Source: Paraburkholderia hiiakae (lineage in GTDB: Bacteria; Pseudomonadota; Gammaproteobacteria; Burkholderiales; Burkholderiaceae). From it: a stretch of DNA of 64,000 nucleotides. The stretch spans positions 62,001 through 126,000 of the forward strand of contig NZ_CAJHCQ010000017.1 in NCBI RefSeq assembly GCF_904848665.1. The letters are read 5' to 3'. This document shows, one piece after another, positions 56,654 to 64,000 of this stretch; position 1 is the stretch's first letter, and every line of letters starts with the position of its first letter. Under the pieces are notes generated by a model. It saw nothing but the letters and a program-made list of their open reading frames with translations, did no database searches and was not told where the DNA came from. Made by a program: the position numbers and the translations under genes.

Positions 56654-56982
56654 ATAAACCTCGAAGTAAGTTGGACTCTCTATCTGATCGGGCTGACCGC
56701 TCCGATGACGATCAATTTACGCACGCACGCTCCCGTTTTGAATACAGGACGCGGACAAACAGTTGTGAGTCACAGGAACAAATGGGAACACGTTGAGCGC
56801 GATGACATCCCGCGAACAAGGTCATAGGAATGACGCTTCCATAGTTTCGGATAACTGATTAAATAGAATCGGCCTCACCGCGCGAGTGCTCACGCGCGGG
56901 TCAAGCTGGAAATGGGGAGAGAGGCGGGTTACAGCCGTGGCCGTGGCGCATCGGCCTGGCCGCTGGCGAGTGGATGCGGGGT
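56654..56982. other. Intergenic region between VOC and SDR genes
   Basis: About 330 bp without a supported gene. Both flanking genes are on the minus strand, so it holds the VOC 3' end and the SDR promoter. A 7-bp GC hairpin lies at 56878-56899, and the stretch 56780-56870 is AT-richer. Confidence 0.55.
56878..56899 (-). terminator. Hairpin after VOC gene, candidate terminator
   Basis: CCGCGCG (56878-56884), 8-nt loop, CGCGCGG (56893-56899). On the minus strand it is followed a little later by an AT-rich stretch (ATTCTATTTAAT). Confidence 0.4.
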
Positions 56983-57405
56983 TCAGGAGGCCTGCGTGCG
57001 CGGATCGTGGTCGAATTCAAGCCTGATGCCGCCCGGTTCGTAGACCATGGTGTGGCGTTTCGGCCCCGGCCCGAGGTTTTCCGGCGCAAATTCAATATTC
57101 ACGCCCGGCCAGGCGGACACGCGCGAGAAGATATCGTTGAGCGCTTCTTCGCTGCCTACGCGCAACGCGAGATGATGCAGGCCCACGTGGGTCTTGCGGT
57201 CGAATTCGACGAGGCGGTCCGGCTCGGTCACTTGCCAGAGGGTCAACATGACGTGCCCGTCCGAAACGAACGCGGCCGGATAGCTGGGCCTTTCGCCAAC
57301 CTGTTTCCAGCCCAGACAATTCACGAAAAAGTCGCGGGTGAGGTTCAGATCGCGGACGGTCAACCCGACATGATCGATGCCCAGCGTAAGCGGTTTGTCA
57401 GTCAT
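56983..57405 (-). CDS. VOC (glyoxalase/bleomycin resistance) family protein
   Basis: A 140-residue protein with the paired beta-alpha-beta-beta-beta fold. Likely metal ligands are His12 (GIDHVGL), His77 or His78 (GLHHLALRV) and Glu130 (GIRLEFDHD). Members range from glyoxalase I and dioxygenases to resistance proteins, so the substrate is open. GGAGAA precedes the ATG at 57405. It diverges from the MarR gene. Confidence 0.87.
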   Translation of the reverse strand: MTDKPLTLGIDHVGLTVRDLNLTRDFFVNCLGWKQVGERPSYPAAFVSDGHVMLTLWQVTEPDRLVEFDRKTHVGLHHLALRVGSEEALNDIFSRVSAWPGVNIEFAPENLGPGPKRHTMVYEPGGIRLEFDHDPRTQAS

Positions 57406-57587
57406 GCTTCGATTCTCCTGAGAAAAGAGTGCGGCGATCCGTACGGAGCAAATCTCTGCAGAAACAATATAGCTGCGAAGAACGGCGTCGATAATCGCTT
57501 GCCGCTCACATCACTTTTTACACGGTGTATCGCGATCGCGGATTCGTCGCGCGCGACCCTCGGAAACGCGCTTGCACACATCTGCAA

Positions 57588-57614
57588 TGTCAGATATATT
57601 CCGCATCAGATATC
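57588..57614. promoter_or_regulatory. MarR-type operator A, upstream of first marR
   Basis: TGTCAGATAT (57588-57597) and ATCAGATATC (57605-57614) are related half-sites in the divergent marR/VOC gap, ending 14 bp before the marR ATG. They share TCAGATA with the other efflux-locus sites. Confidence 0.5.
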
Positions 57615-57628
57615 GAGGAGGGCAATCG

Positions 57629-58066
57629 ATGAACGATCCCGTCAATGAAGATTTCGAGCGGACGCAGAAACTGGTGTTCGTGCTGGGCCAGGCGTATCAC
57701 CTCATGGCCACCGAACTCAGGGCAGGGCTCAAGGACGCCGGGCTGAATCTGCAGGAGCGCGGCATTCTGTTGACGCTCGCCTGCGGCAGCGCAAAAACGC
57801 CGGCGGCACTGGCGAAGTGGCTTGGCGTCCACCCAGCCCGCATGACCCGCGTGCTGGACAAGCTCGAAACCAGCGGGCTCGTCGAGCGCTCGCGCAATGG
57901 CACGGACCGGCGCCTCGTGGACGTTTCGTTGACGCGGGAGGGCCACTCGGTCGCGGCGCGAAACGCGGACGTTGCGCCGGGCGCCTGGAGCGAGCGGCTT
58001 TCGCACTTCTCGCAGTCTGACTTCGACGCCTTGAGCACGCTGCTTTCCAGATTGCTCCATGGCTGA
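57629..58066 (+). CDS. MarR-family regulator (first)
   Basis: A 145-residue winged-helix repressor. The recognition region reads LAKWLGVHPARMTRVLDKLE, with a wing SRNGTDRRLVDVSLTREGHS. The ATG at 57629 has GAGGAGGG upstream. It stands immediately before the MFS efflux gene, the usual place for a repressor that senses phenolic or lipophilic drugs. It is similar in layout to the second MarR of this locus, but they are not near-identical copies. Confidence 0.92.
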   Translation: MNDPVNEDFERTQKLVFVLGQAYHLMATELRAGLKDAGLNLQERGILLTLACGSAKTPAALAKWLGVHPARMTRVLDKLETSGLVERSRNGTDRRLVDVSLTREGHSVAARNADVAPGAWSERLSHFSQSDFDALSTLLSRLLHG

Positions 58067-58086
58067 GGCGGCATTTTTTTACCCAA

Positions 58087-58106
58087 TTATCAGACATGTC
58101 AGATAA
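58087..58106. promoter_or_regulatory. MarR-type operator B, upstream of MFS efflux gene
   Basis: TTATCAGACATGTCAGATAA is a 20-bp near-perfect palindrome (one symmetric mismatch pair). It lies between the first marR and the MFS gene, about 48 bp before the start codon. It contains the TCAGA motif twice. Confidence 0.65.
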
Positions 58107-58153
58107 CGGCCCGTGCTTGACGGGACATTCGCATCCAGACGAGAGAACGTAAC

Positions 58154-59716
58154 ATGAATCCATCGACCACCTCAGGCGCGGCCGGCCAGCTGACAGGCGT
58201 GAAGTTCGCACTCGGCACCTTCGCCGTGGCGCTCGCCACCTTTATGAACGTGCTGGATTCGTCGATCGCAAACGTTGCGATTCCCACGCTCTCCGGCAAC
58301 CTCGGCGTGTCGATCGACGAAGGCACGTGGGTCATCACGCTCTTTGCCGCGGCCAATGCGGTGTCGATTCCGTTGACCGGATGGCTCACGCAGCGCGTAG
58401 GCCAGGTCAAGCTGTTTGTGTGGGCAATCCTGCTGTTCGTGCTCTCGTCGGCAGCCTGCGGTCTGGCCCCGAACCTGCTGACGCTGCTGGTGGCCCGTAT
58501 CATTCAAGGCGCGGTGGCGGGGCCGCTGGTGCCGCTGTCGCAGGCGTTGCTGCTCGCATCGTTTCCCAAGGAAAAAAGCTCGAGCGCGCTGGCGCTGTGG
58601 GCGATGACAGCAACCGTGGGGCCGATCGCGGGCCCGGCGCTGGGCGGCTGGATCACCGACAGCTACAGCTGGTCATGGATCTTCTACATTAATGTGCCCG
58701 TCGGCCTCTTCGCCGCCGGCGTGATCTGGGCGGTCTACCGCGACCGCGAGACGCCGGCACGCAAACTGCCGATCGACAAAGTCGGGCTGATCTCGCTCAT
58801 TGCCTGGGTGGCGCCGTTGCAGATCATGCTCGACAAGGGCAAGGATCTCGACTGGTTCAGCTCGCCGGTGATCTGGGGGCTCACCGTCGTCGCCGCGGTC
58901 AGCTTCGTGTTCTTCCTCATCTGGGAATTGACTGAGGAAAGACCGATCGTCAACTTGCGGCTGTTCGCCAAACGCAACTTCCTCGGTGGCACGATTGCGA
59001 TCTCGGTCGCGTATGCGATCTTCTTTGCAAACCTCGTGATCCTGCCGCAGTGGATCCAGGGCTTTCTCGGCTACCGCGCGGTGGATGCGGGGCTCGTTAC
59101 CGCGCCGCTGGGTATTTTTGCCGTGATCCTGGCCCCGGTGATGGGCAAGGTCATGCCGCGCTCCGACCTGCGGGTGCTCGCCACCCTGGCGTTCGTTGGC
59201 TTCGCTGCCGTGTTCTTCATGCGCTCGAACTATACGACCGGCGTCGATGCCTGGACGCTGATTTTGCCGACGCTGCTGCAAGGCATACCAACGGCGCTGT
59301 TCTTTACGCCGCTCACCGGCATCATCCTCTCGGGTCTGCGGCCCGACGAGATTCCGGCGGCCGCGGGTCTGTCCAACTTCGCGCGCATTTTCGCCGGCGC
59401 CGTGGGCACGTCGCTCATGAGCAACGCCTGGAACGACCGCACGATCCTCCATCACGCGCGGCTCGCCGAGCAAACGAGCGTGGAGAATCCCGCTTTCACC
59501 GGCGCGATTGCGCACCTGCAGGCAACGCTGGGTGGCGGGCTTCCGAAGGCCACGGCCTTTTACGAAAATTCGCTCAACGCCCAGGCCACTATGCTGGGGT
59601 TGAACGACATCTTCTGGATATCGGCGGTGATCTTCATCGTCATCATCCCGCTGATCTGGGTGACGAGGCCGGTCAAGGGCGGTGGCGCGGGCGCGGCAGG
59701 CGCGGGCGGCCACTGA
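58154..59716 (+). CDS. MFS efflux pump, DHA2 family (EmrB-like)
   Basis: A 520-residue antiporter with 14 membrane helices. Helix 1 has MNVLDSSIANVAIPTLSGNL, motif A appears as GWLTQRVGQVKLFVW, and motif C as ATVGPIAGPALGGW. It ends in a Gly/Ala-rich tail. It should form a tripartite pump with the HlyD-type adaptor and NodT-type outer-membrane factor encoded downstream. GAGAG lies upstream of the ATG. Confidence 0.92.
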   Translation: MNPSTTSGAAGQLTGVKFALGTFAVALATFMNVLDSSIANVAIPTLSGNLGVSIDEGTWVITLFAAANAVSIPLTGWLTQRVGQVKLFVWAILLFVLSSAACGLAPNLLTLLVARIIQGAVAGPLVPLSQALLLASFPKEKSSSALALWAMTATVGPIAGPALGGWITDSYSWSWIFYINVPVGLFAAGVIWAVYRDRETPARKLPIDKVGLISLIAWVAPLQIMLDKGKDLDWFSSPVIWGLTVVAAVSFVFFLIWELTEERPIVNLRLFAKRNFLGGTIAISVAYAIFFANLVILPQWIQGFLGYRAVDAGLVTAPLGIFAVILAPVMGKVMPRSDLRVLATLAFVGFAAVFFMRSNYTTGVDAWTLILPTLLQGIPTALFFTPLTGIILSGLRPDEIPAAAGLSNFARIFAGAVGTSLMSNAWNDRTILHHARLAEQTSVENPAFTGAIAHLQATLGGGLPKATAFYENSLNAQATMLGLNDIFWISAVIFIVIIPLIWVTRPVKGGGAGAAGAGGH

Positions 59717-59766
59717 ATACTGCAGTTGAACCCGGTTCAGCGGGCAAACCCGCCTCGCGTGTTTTC

Positions 59767-59795
59767 TTGACAGTATCTGATAATGCAGATATTGT
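59767..59795 (+). promoter_or_regulatory. Sigma-70 promoter of second marR with embedded operator C
   Basis: TTGACA (59767-59772), a 17-nt spacer and TATTGT (59790-59795) form a near-consensus promoter 25 bp before the ATG of the second marR. Inside the spacer TATCTG (59774-59779) and CAGATA (59786-59791) form a perfect 6-bp inverted repeat, so a bound repressor would block polymerase. Confidence 0.75.
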
Positions 59796-59820
59796 GATGT
59801 TTAACACGGAGGATGTCGCG

Positions 59821-60258
59821 ATGGACCACTACACCACGAGAAATTTCATGCTCACGGAAAGTGTCGGTTTCAGGATCGTCAAGGCGCGCAATCTGGTCGT
59901 CGCGGAAATGGACGCGGCGCTCAAGGACCTCGACATCACGGGCCAGCAAATGGGTATTCTGCTTTCGCTGAAGCAAGGTGTGGCGACCACGCCGTTCGAA
60001 CTGTCGAAGCTGCTCGGCATCGACACGGGCCTCATGACGCGAATGCTGGACAAGCTGGAAACCAAGGGTCTGCTGGAGCGTTCCCGCGACGCGGAGGACC
60101 GCCGTGTGGTCAATCTGCACCTCACGGCAAAGGGGCTGGAAACGGCGGCGCAGATTCCGGAAGTCGCGCCGCATGTGTTGAACGCACGCCTGCGCAAATT
60201 CACGAAGGCGGAGTTCGCCGAGTTGAACCGCCTGCTTCGCAAATTCACAGACGACTGA
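59821..60258 (+). CDS. MarR-family regulator (second)
   Basis: A 145-residue winged-helix regulator with LSKLLGIDTGLMTRMLDKLE and wing SRDAEDRRVVNLHLTAKGLE. The ATG at 59821 is preceded by ACACGGAGG. An upstream in-frame ATG at 59798 lacks a ribosome site. It lies between the pump gene and the outer-membrane factor, within the same direction, and has its own promoter. Having two MarR genes in one efflux locus suggests layered control. Confidence 0.92.
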   Translation: MDHYTTRNFMLTESVGFRIVKARNLVVAEMDAALKDLDITGQQMGILLSLKQGVATTPFELSKLLGIDTGLMTRMLDKLETKGLLERSRDAEDRRVVNLHLTAKGLETAAQIPEVAPHVLNARLRKFTKAEFAELNRLLRKFTDD

Positions 60259-60298
60259 ACAGTGCGGCCGTGGCGCCGCGCTTTTTTTCGACCATTAA

Positions 60299-60312
60299 TC
60301 TGATTTGTCAGA
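60299..60312. promoter_or_regulatory. MarR-type operator D, upstream of NodT-type gene
   Basis: TCTGATTTGTCAGA is a perfect 5-bp inverted repeat around TTTG, 2 bp before the start codon of the outer-membrane factor gene. It overlaps the ribosome-binding region. Confidence 0.5.
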
Positions 60313-60314
60313 AA

Positions 60315-61838
60315 ATGAAACAGCAGACTTCTAAATCAAGCATCGGTGCCCGTACGCTGAAGCTGGGTGTATCGGCAATCGCAATGGCCGCGCTGTCGGC
60401 GTGCGCAAACTATGCGGGCATCCACAGCGACGCGCGGATGGCCCAGCCGCAACAGTACGAGACGACGCAGAGTCTGCCGCAAGAGCAGGGCCATTGGCCG
60501 TCCGCCGATTGGGTGGACCAGTTCGGCGACGCGCAGTTGAAGGCGCTGATCGCCGAAGCGCTGCAGGGCAGCCCGACGGTCGAGCAGGCCAAGGCTCGGG
60601 TGGCGCAGGCGCAAGCCTATAGCGAAACCGCGAAGGCGGGCACGCTGCCGCGCGTCGACGCCAGCTACACGCTTACGCGCCAGCAGTTCAGCAGCACGGC
60701 GCTGATTCCGCCGCCGTACGCCGGCTCGTGGCAGACCGAAAACAAGGGTCTGCTCACCGCTTCCTACGATCTCGATCTGTGGGGCAAGAACCGCGAGGCG
60801 CTGCGGGCAGCCGTTTCGGAGACGGCCGCGAGCGAGGCCGACGAGGAGGTGGTCAAGCTCACGCTGGATACCTCGATCGCGCGTACCTACAACGAGCTGG
60901 CGCGGCTCTACGCGTTGCGCGACATCGCGCAGGACGAAGTCACGCGCCGCGCGCAGATCGACAGCATCACGGCGGCCCGCATTGCCACGGGCCTCGACAC
61001 GCAAGTGGAACGCAAGACAGCGCAGGCGAACCTGGCAACGAGCCGCTCGCGGGTGAGCGCGCTCGACGGCAGCATTCTGACCACGCGCTACCAGTTGGCC
61101 GCGCTGATGGGCAAAGGCCCCGACCGGGGACTCGCGATCACGCGGCCAACGCTTGGCGTGGGCGACGAGGTGCGCTTGCCGGACAACCTGCCCGCCGACC
61201 TCGTGAGCCGTCGCCCCGATATCGTCGCGGCGCGCTGGCGTGTGGACGCGATCACGCACGAGGTGAAGGAGGCGAAGGCCGAGTTCTATCCGGACATCAA
61301 CCTGAGCGCGGCACTCGGTCTCGACGCGTTCGGTTTCGGCAAATTCCTGACCGCAGCGAGCCGCACGGCATCGGTGGGCCCCGCGATTCACCTGCCGATC
61401 TTCGACGGTGGCGAGCTGCGCGCGCAGTTGAAGGGCCGCTACGCCGAGTTCGACTACGCGGTGGCCGCCTACGACCAGACGCTCATTGGTGCGCTGAGCG
61501 GCGTGGCCACGCAGCTCGCGCAGATCCATTCGAGCGACGCACAGCTCGTCGATGCACAAACCGCGCAGCAGGCGGCGCGCGACGCCGACCAGCTCGCGAT
61601 CACGCAATACAAGGGCGGACTGACCAATCAGCTCACGGTGCTCAACGCCGATGTCACGGCACTGAACGCCGACGAAGCCATCGCCAACCTGAAGATGGAT
61701 CGCCGCGACCAGCAGATCGCGCTGGCTTCGGATCTGGGTGGCGGCTACGTCGACACCTCAGCCGATACCGGCCACCGCGCGGACGTTGCCGCTCAAGTCA
61801 CCCCCCAAACCCATTCCGTCATTGCCGCCGCACGTTGA
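60315..61838 (+). CDS. Outer-membrane efflux lipoprotein (NodT/OprM family)
   Basis: A 507-residue outer-membrane channel. The signal peptide ends in a lipobox LSAC with the lipidated Cys30. Family features are WVDQFGDAQLKALIAEALQG, SYDLDLWGKNREALRAAVSE and VSRRPDIVAARWRVDAITHE. It forms the exit duct of the tripartite pump. The ATG at 60315 has only a weak ribosome site; a GTG at 60270 is possible. It precedes the HlyD-type adaptor by 34 bp. Confidence 0.92.
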   Translation: MKQQTSKSSIGARTLKLGVSAIAMAALSACANYAGIHSDARMAQPQQYETTQSLPQEQGHWPSADWVDQFGDAQLKALIAEALQGSPTVEQAKARVAQAQAYSETAKAGTLPRVDASYTLTRQQFSSTALIPPPYAGSWQTENKGLLTASYDLDLWGKNREALRAAVSETAASEADEEVVKLTLDTSIARTYNELARLYALRDIAQDEVTRRAQIDSITAARIATGLDTQVERKTAQANLATSRSRVSALDGSILTTRYQLAALMGKGPDRGLAITRPTLGVGDEVRLPDNLPADLVSRRPDIVAARWRVDAITHEVKEAKAEFYPDINLSAALGLDAFGFGKFLTAASRTASVGPAIHLPIFDGGELRAQLKGRYAEFDYAVAAYDQTLIGALSGVATQLAQIHSSDAQLVDAQTAQQAARDADQLAITQYKGGLTNQLTVLNADVTALNADEAIANLKMDRRDQQIALASDLGGGYVDTSADTGHRADVAAQVTPQTHSVIAAAR

Positions 61839-61872
61839 ACGGCATGTTTGCAAACCCGTCAGGAGAACTGAA

Positions 61873-63174
61873 ATGAGCGATACGATCACGACCGACCGCG
61901 AGCCGGTGGATCAACTCGACGAGAAGAAAGAGAAAGGCGGCGCGCAAGCGGCCCCGGCGCACGGCGACAAGCAGCCCACGCCCCCAGGCCGGCGCAAGCG
62001 CCTGATCGCGTTGCTCGGCGCCGTCACCATGATCGCGGGCGCGGCGTATGGCGCGTACTACTTCACGGAAGGCCGCTTTCACGAATCGACCGACGACGCC
62101 TATGTGAGCGGCAATCTCGTGCAGCTCACGCCCCAGGTCACGGGCACGGTGGTCGCCGTCAATGCCGACGACACGCAGATCGTGAAGGAGGGCGACCCTG
62201 TCGTGACGCTGGATCCGGCGGACGCAAGAATCGCGCTGTCCGATGCCGAAGCGTTGCTCGGCCAGACCGTGCGCCGTGTGAGCGGCCTCTATGTCAACAA
62301 CGACTTCTATGCGGCGAACGTGGCGCAACGCGAATCGGACCTTGCGCGCGCCAATGACGATCTGCGCCGGCGCGTGGCCGTCGCGGACTCGGGCGCCGTT
62401 TCCGCCGAGGATATCGCTCACGCCCGCGACGCCGTGCAGGCCGCGCAGGCCGCGCTCGACGCCGCACGCCAGCAAGGTGCGGCCAATCATGCGCTGACCG
62501 ATCGCACGTCGGTCGAACAGCATCCGGATGTGCTGGCGGCCGCCTCGAAGGTGCGCGCTGCGTGGCTCGCGTATGCGCGCGATACCTTGCCGGCGCCGGT
62601 GACAGGCTATGTGGCGCAGCGTCAGGTGCAGGTTGGCGAGCGCGTGTCACCCGGCACGCCGCTCATGGCGATCGTGCCGCTCAATGGCGTGTGGGTCGAC
62701 GCGAACTTCAAGGAAGTGCAACTCAAGCACATGCGCATTGGCCAGCCGGTGACGCTCACTGCGGATGTCTATGGTTCGGGCGTGAAGTATCACGGCCGGA
62801 TTGAAGGTTTTTCGGCGGGTACGGGTAGTGCATTCGCGACGTTGCCGGCGCAGAACGCAACGGGCAACTGGATCAAGATCGTCCAGCGCCTGCCGGTGCG
62901 CATCGAGCTCGATCCGCGCGAACTCGCGGCGCGTCCGTTGCGCATCGGCCTCTCGATGACGGTGGATGCCGATACGCGCGACGACTCCGGCGCGCAGCTC
63001 GGCGCGGCGCAAAATACGCGCTACCGCACCGATGTCTTCGCGCAGTACGATGCGAAAGCCGACGGCGAGATCGAAAAGATCATCAAGCAGAACGAAATAG
63101 CAACGCCCGCGACGGCGTCACAAGCCTCGCCGCAACGCGTGGCGGCGCGCGATCACAAGGGTAACGCGGGCTAG
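61873..63174 (+). CDS. HlyD-family membrane-fusion protein (EmrA-like)
   Basis: A 433-residue periplasmic adaptor. A cytoplasmic tail of about 42 residues is followed by one membrane helix (LIALLGAVTMIAGAAYGAYY), a lipoyl/biotinyl-like beta domain (YVSGNLVQLTPQVTGTVVAV), a helical hairpin (about 110-190) and a second lipoyl half (APVTGYVAQRQVQVGERVSP). It joins the MFS pump to the outer-membrane factor. Its TAG stop shares the sequence CTAG with the stop of the convergent LysR gene. Confidence 0.93.
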   Translation: MSDTITTDREPVDQLDEKKEKGGAQAAPAHGDKQPTPPGRRKRLIALLGAVTMIAGAAYGAYYFTEGRFHESTDDAYVSGNLVQLTPQVTGTVVAVNADDTQIVKEGDPVVTLDPADARIALSDAEALLGQTVRRVSGLYVNNDFYAANVAQRESDLARANDDLRRRVAVADSGAVSAEDIAHARDAVQAAQAALDAARQQGAANHALTDRTSVEQHPDVLAAASKVRAAWLAYARDTLPAPVTGYVAQRQVQVGERVSPGTPLMAIVPLNGVWVDANFKEVQLKHMRIGQPVTLTADVYGSGVKYHGRIEGFSAGTGSAFATLPAQNATGNWIKIVQRLPVRIELDPRELAARPLRIGLSMTVDADTRDDSGAQLGAAQNTRYRTDVFAQYDAKADGEIEKIIKQNEIATPATASQASPQRVAARDHKGNAG

Positions 63175-64000
63175 GCTTGGCTAGCGGCCCGGCTCAGCGC
63201 TTCCGCATCCGCGGCCAGCGCCTTGGGCACCGCTTCGCGCAGGTAATCCATGAACGTCTTGATCTTGGCGTCGAGGTACTTGCGCGAGGCGTGCACCGCA
63301 TAAGCGGTGAGTCTCTGCAGACGATACTCCGGCAATACACGAACCAGCGCGCCGCTCCCCAGCATGGCGAGAGCCGTCGACATCGGCAGCGCCCCAATGC
63401 CCACGCCTTCGCGAAGGGCGACACTGAGCGCATCGGGAAGATTGATTTCGACGGGCGACCTCGGGAACTCCACCGTTTCCCGGCCGCTGGGGCCATTCAG
63501 ATGCCACCTATCGCGCGGAAAAAACGACGTGACAAACTGCAGACACGTGTGAGCCTCGAGGTCCTGCACCGTGCGCGGCACGCCGTGTGCGTCGAGATAG
63601 GCGGGTGCCGCACACAACACATTATGCACATCGCCTAGCCGGTGCGACACGAGTCGCGAGTCCGGTAGCTCCGTCGTACTCAATTGAATCATCACGTCGT
63701 AGCCGGCCTCGATGATGTCCGGCGTGTGCTGCGACAGTGTCAATTCCACCGACACCGCGGGATAGCGCTCGCGATAGCGCACGAGCGCCGGGACCACATA
63801 GGCCTGGCCGAAGCTCGGCGAAGCATGAACGCGCAGCCGCCCCGAAGGATTGACCTGCGCATTGGCCGCTTCGGCCTCGGCTTCATCGACATAGGCGAGG
63901 ATCCGTTCACATCGCTCGAGATAACGCTGGCCCGCCTCGGTCAGCGCGAGCCGCCGGGTACTCCGATGCAGCAAACGCGTGCGCAATTGCGACTCGAGTT
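63171..64000 (-). CDS. LysR-family regulator (5' end outside window)
   Basis: The visible part starts inside the DNA-binding region (RTRLLHRSTRRLALTEAGQR) and continues through the LysR co-inducer domain to the TAG at 63171-63173. Typical segments are SGRLRVHASPSFGQAYVVPA and GVGIGALPMSTALAMLGSGA. The start codon and first part of the helix-turn-helix lie beyond 64000. It is convergent with the efflux locus and has no terminator between. Confidence 0.9.
   Translation of the reverse strand, partial: LESQLRTRLLHRSTRRLALTEAGQRYLERCERILAYVDEAEAEAANAQVNPSGRLRVHASPSFGQAYVVPALVRYRERYPAVSVELTLSQHTPDIIEAGYDVMIQLSTTELPDSRLVSHRLGDVHNVLCAAPAYLDAHGVPRTVQDLEAHTCLQFVTSFFPRDRWHLNGPSGRETVEFPRSPVEINLPDALSVALREGVGIGALPMSTALAMLGSGALVRVLPEYRLQRLTAYAVHASRKYLDAKIKTFMDYLREAVPKALAADAEALSRAASQA

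Noticed and set aside
58067-58080. T-run after the first marR as a terminator
   Set aside because: The seven T have no convincing stem before them, and the MFS gene downstream is expected to be expressed.

Overview
The window is GC-rich, densely coded bacterial DNA from a beta-proteobacterium of the Burkholderia/Paraburkholderia/Caballeronia group. That placement is inferred from DUF4148 and DUF3331 proteins, the many ABC, MFS and LysR/AraC genes, several GTG starts and many 4-bp ATGA/GTGA overlaps. Long antisense ORFs are shadows of the real genes. I see no tRNA, rRNA, insertion sequence, CRISPR array or prophage.

Layout. 1-8829: a peptide-salvage operon (RpiR-type regulator end, isoaspartyl peptidase, GsiABCD-like importer, P1/DmpA-type peptidase, M55 D-aminopeptidase). 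8931-13412, minus strand: GlgX, an IsdG-like monooxygenase and a chemoreceptor. 13809-17275, minus: a four-gene osmoprotectant ABC transporter. 18122-19183: an M23 peptidase. 19365-24271: ethanolamine permease, EutB, EutC and an AraC regulator. 24288-25742: a decayed alpha/beta hydrolase, then a GNAT enzyme and a cupin-type XRE regulator. 25996-30572: a CBS4-PAS-GGDEF-EAL protein, an unknown small protein and a second chemoreceptor. 30577-36427: a FadR-like regulator diverging from a sugar-type ABC operon. 36495-40851: an SDR, two DJ-1/AraC regulators and an MFS exporter. 41006-45544: a duplicated-motif small protein, then LysR-MFS-LigJ-LigK (lower part of the 4,5-cleavage protocatechuate/gallate route). 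45627-48388: a Cys-rich unknown, a LacI/alpha-xylosidase deletion scar, DUF4148 and a diguanylate cyclase. 48657-53548: a serine hydrolase, an AraC regulator, and acetoacetate decarboxylase-patatin-membrane protein. 53694-57405: DUF4863, DJ-1-like, DUF3331, tautomerase, SDR and VOC genes. 57629-63174: MarR-MFS-MarR-NodT-HlyD, a tripartite efflux locus. 63171-64000: the end of a LysR gene.

Themes. Most of the region is accessory metabolism: transporter-plus-enzyme cassettes, each beside its own regulator. Several likely operators can be read directly: TGGT-N2-ACCA boxes for the FadR-like regulator, paired CCAGT-N2-ACTGG palindromes for the XRE regulator, a CTATAAGC/GCTTATAG palindrome at the LysR-MFS junction, and a TCAGA/TCTGA motif repeated before four of the efflux-locus genes. 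Two gene remnants, an internally deleted hydrolase and a fusion of a LacI start to an alpha-xylosidase end, record past deletions.

I found no clearly new multi-gene system. The best leads are the MarR/efflux operator set, the LacI-GH31 scar, the three-peptidase operon, the truncated gallate-type pathway, and two uncharacterised small proteins (28587-28895 and 41006-41293).
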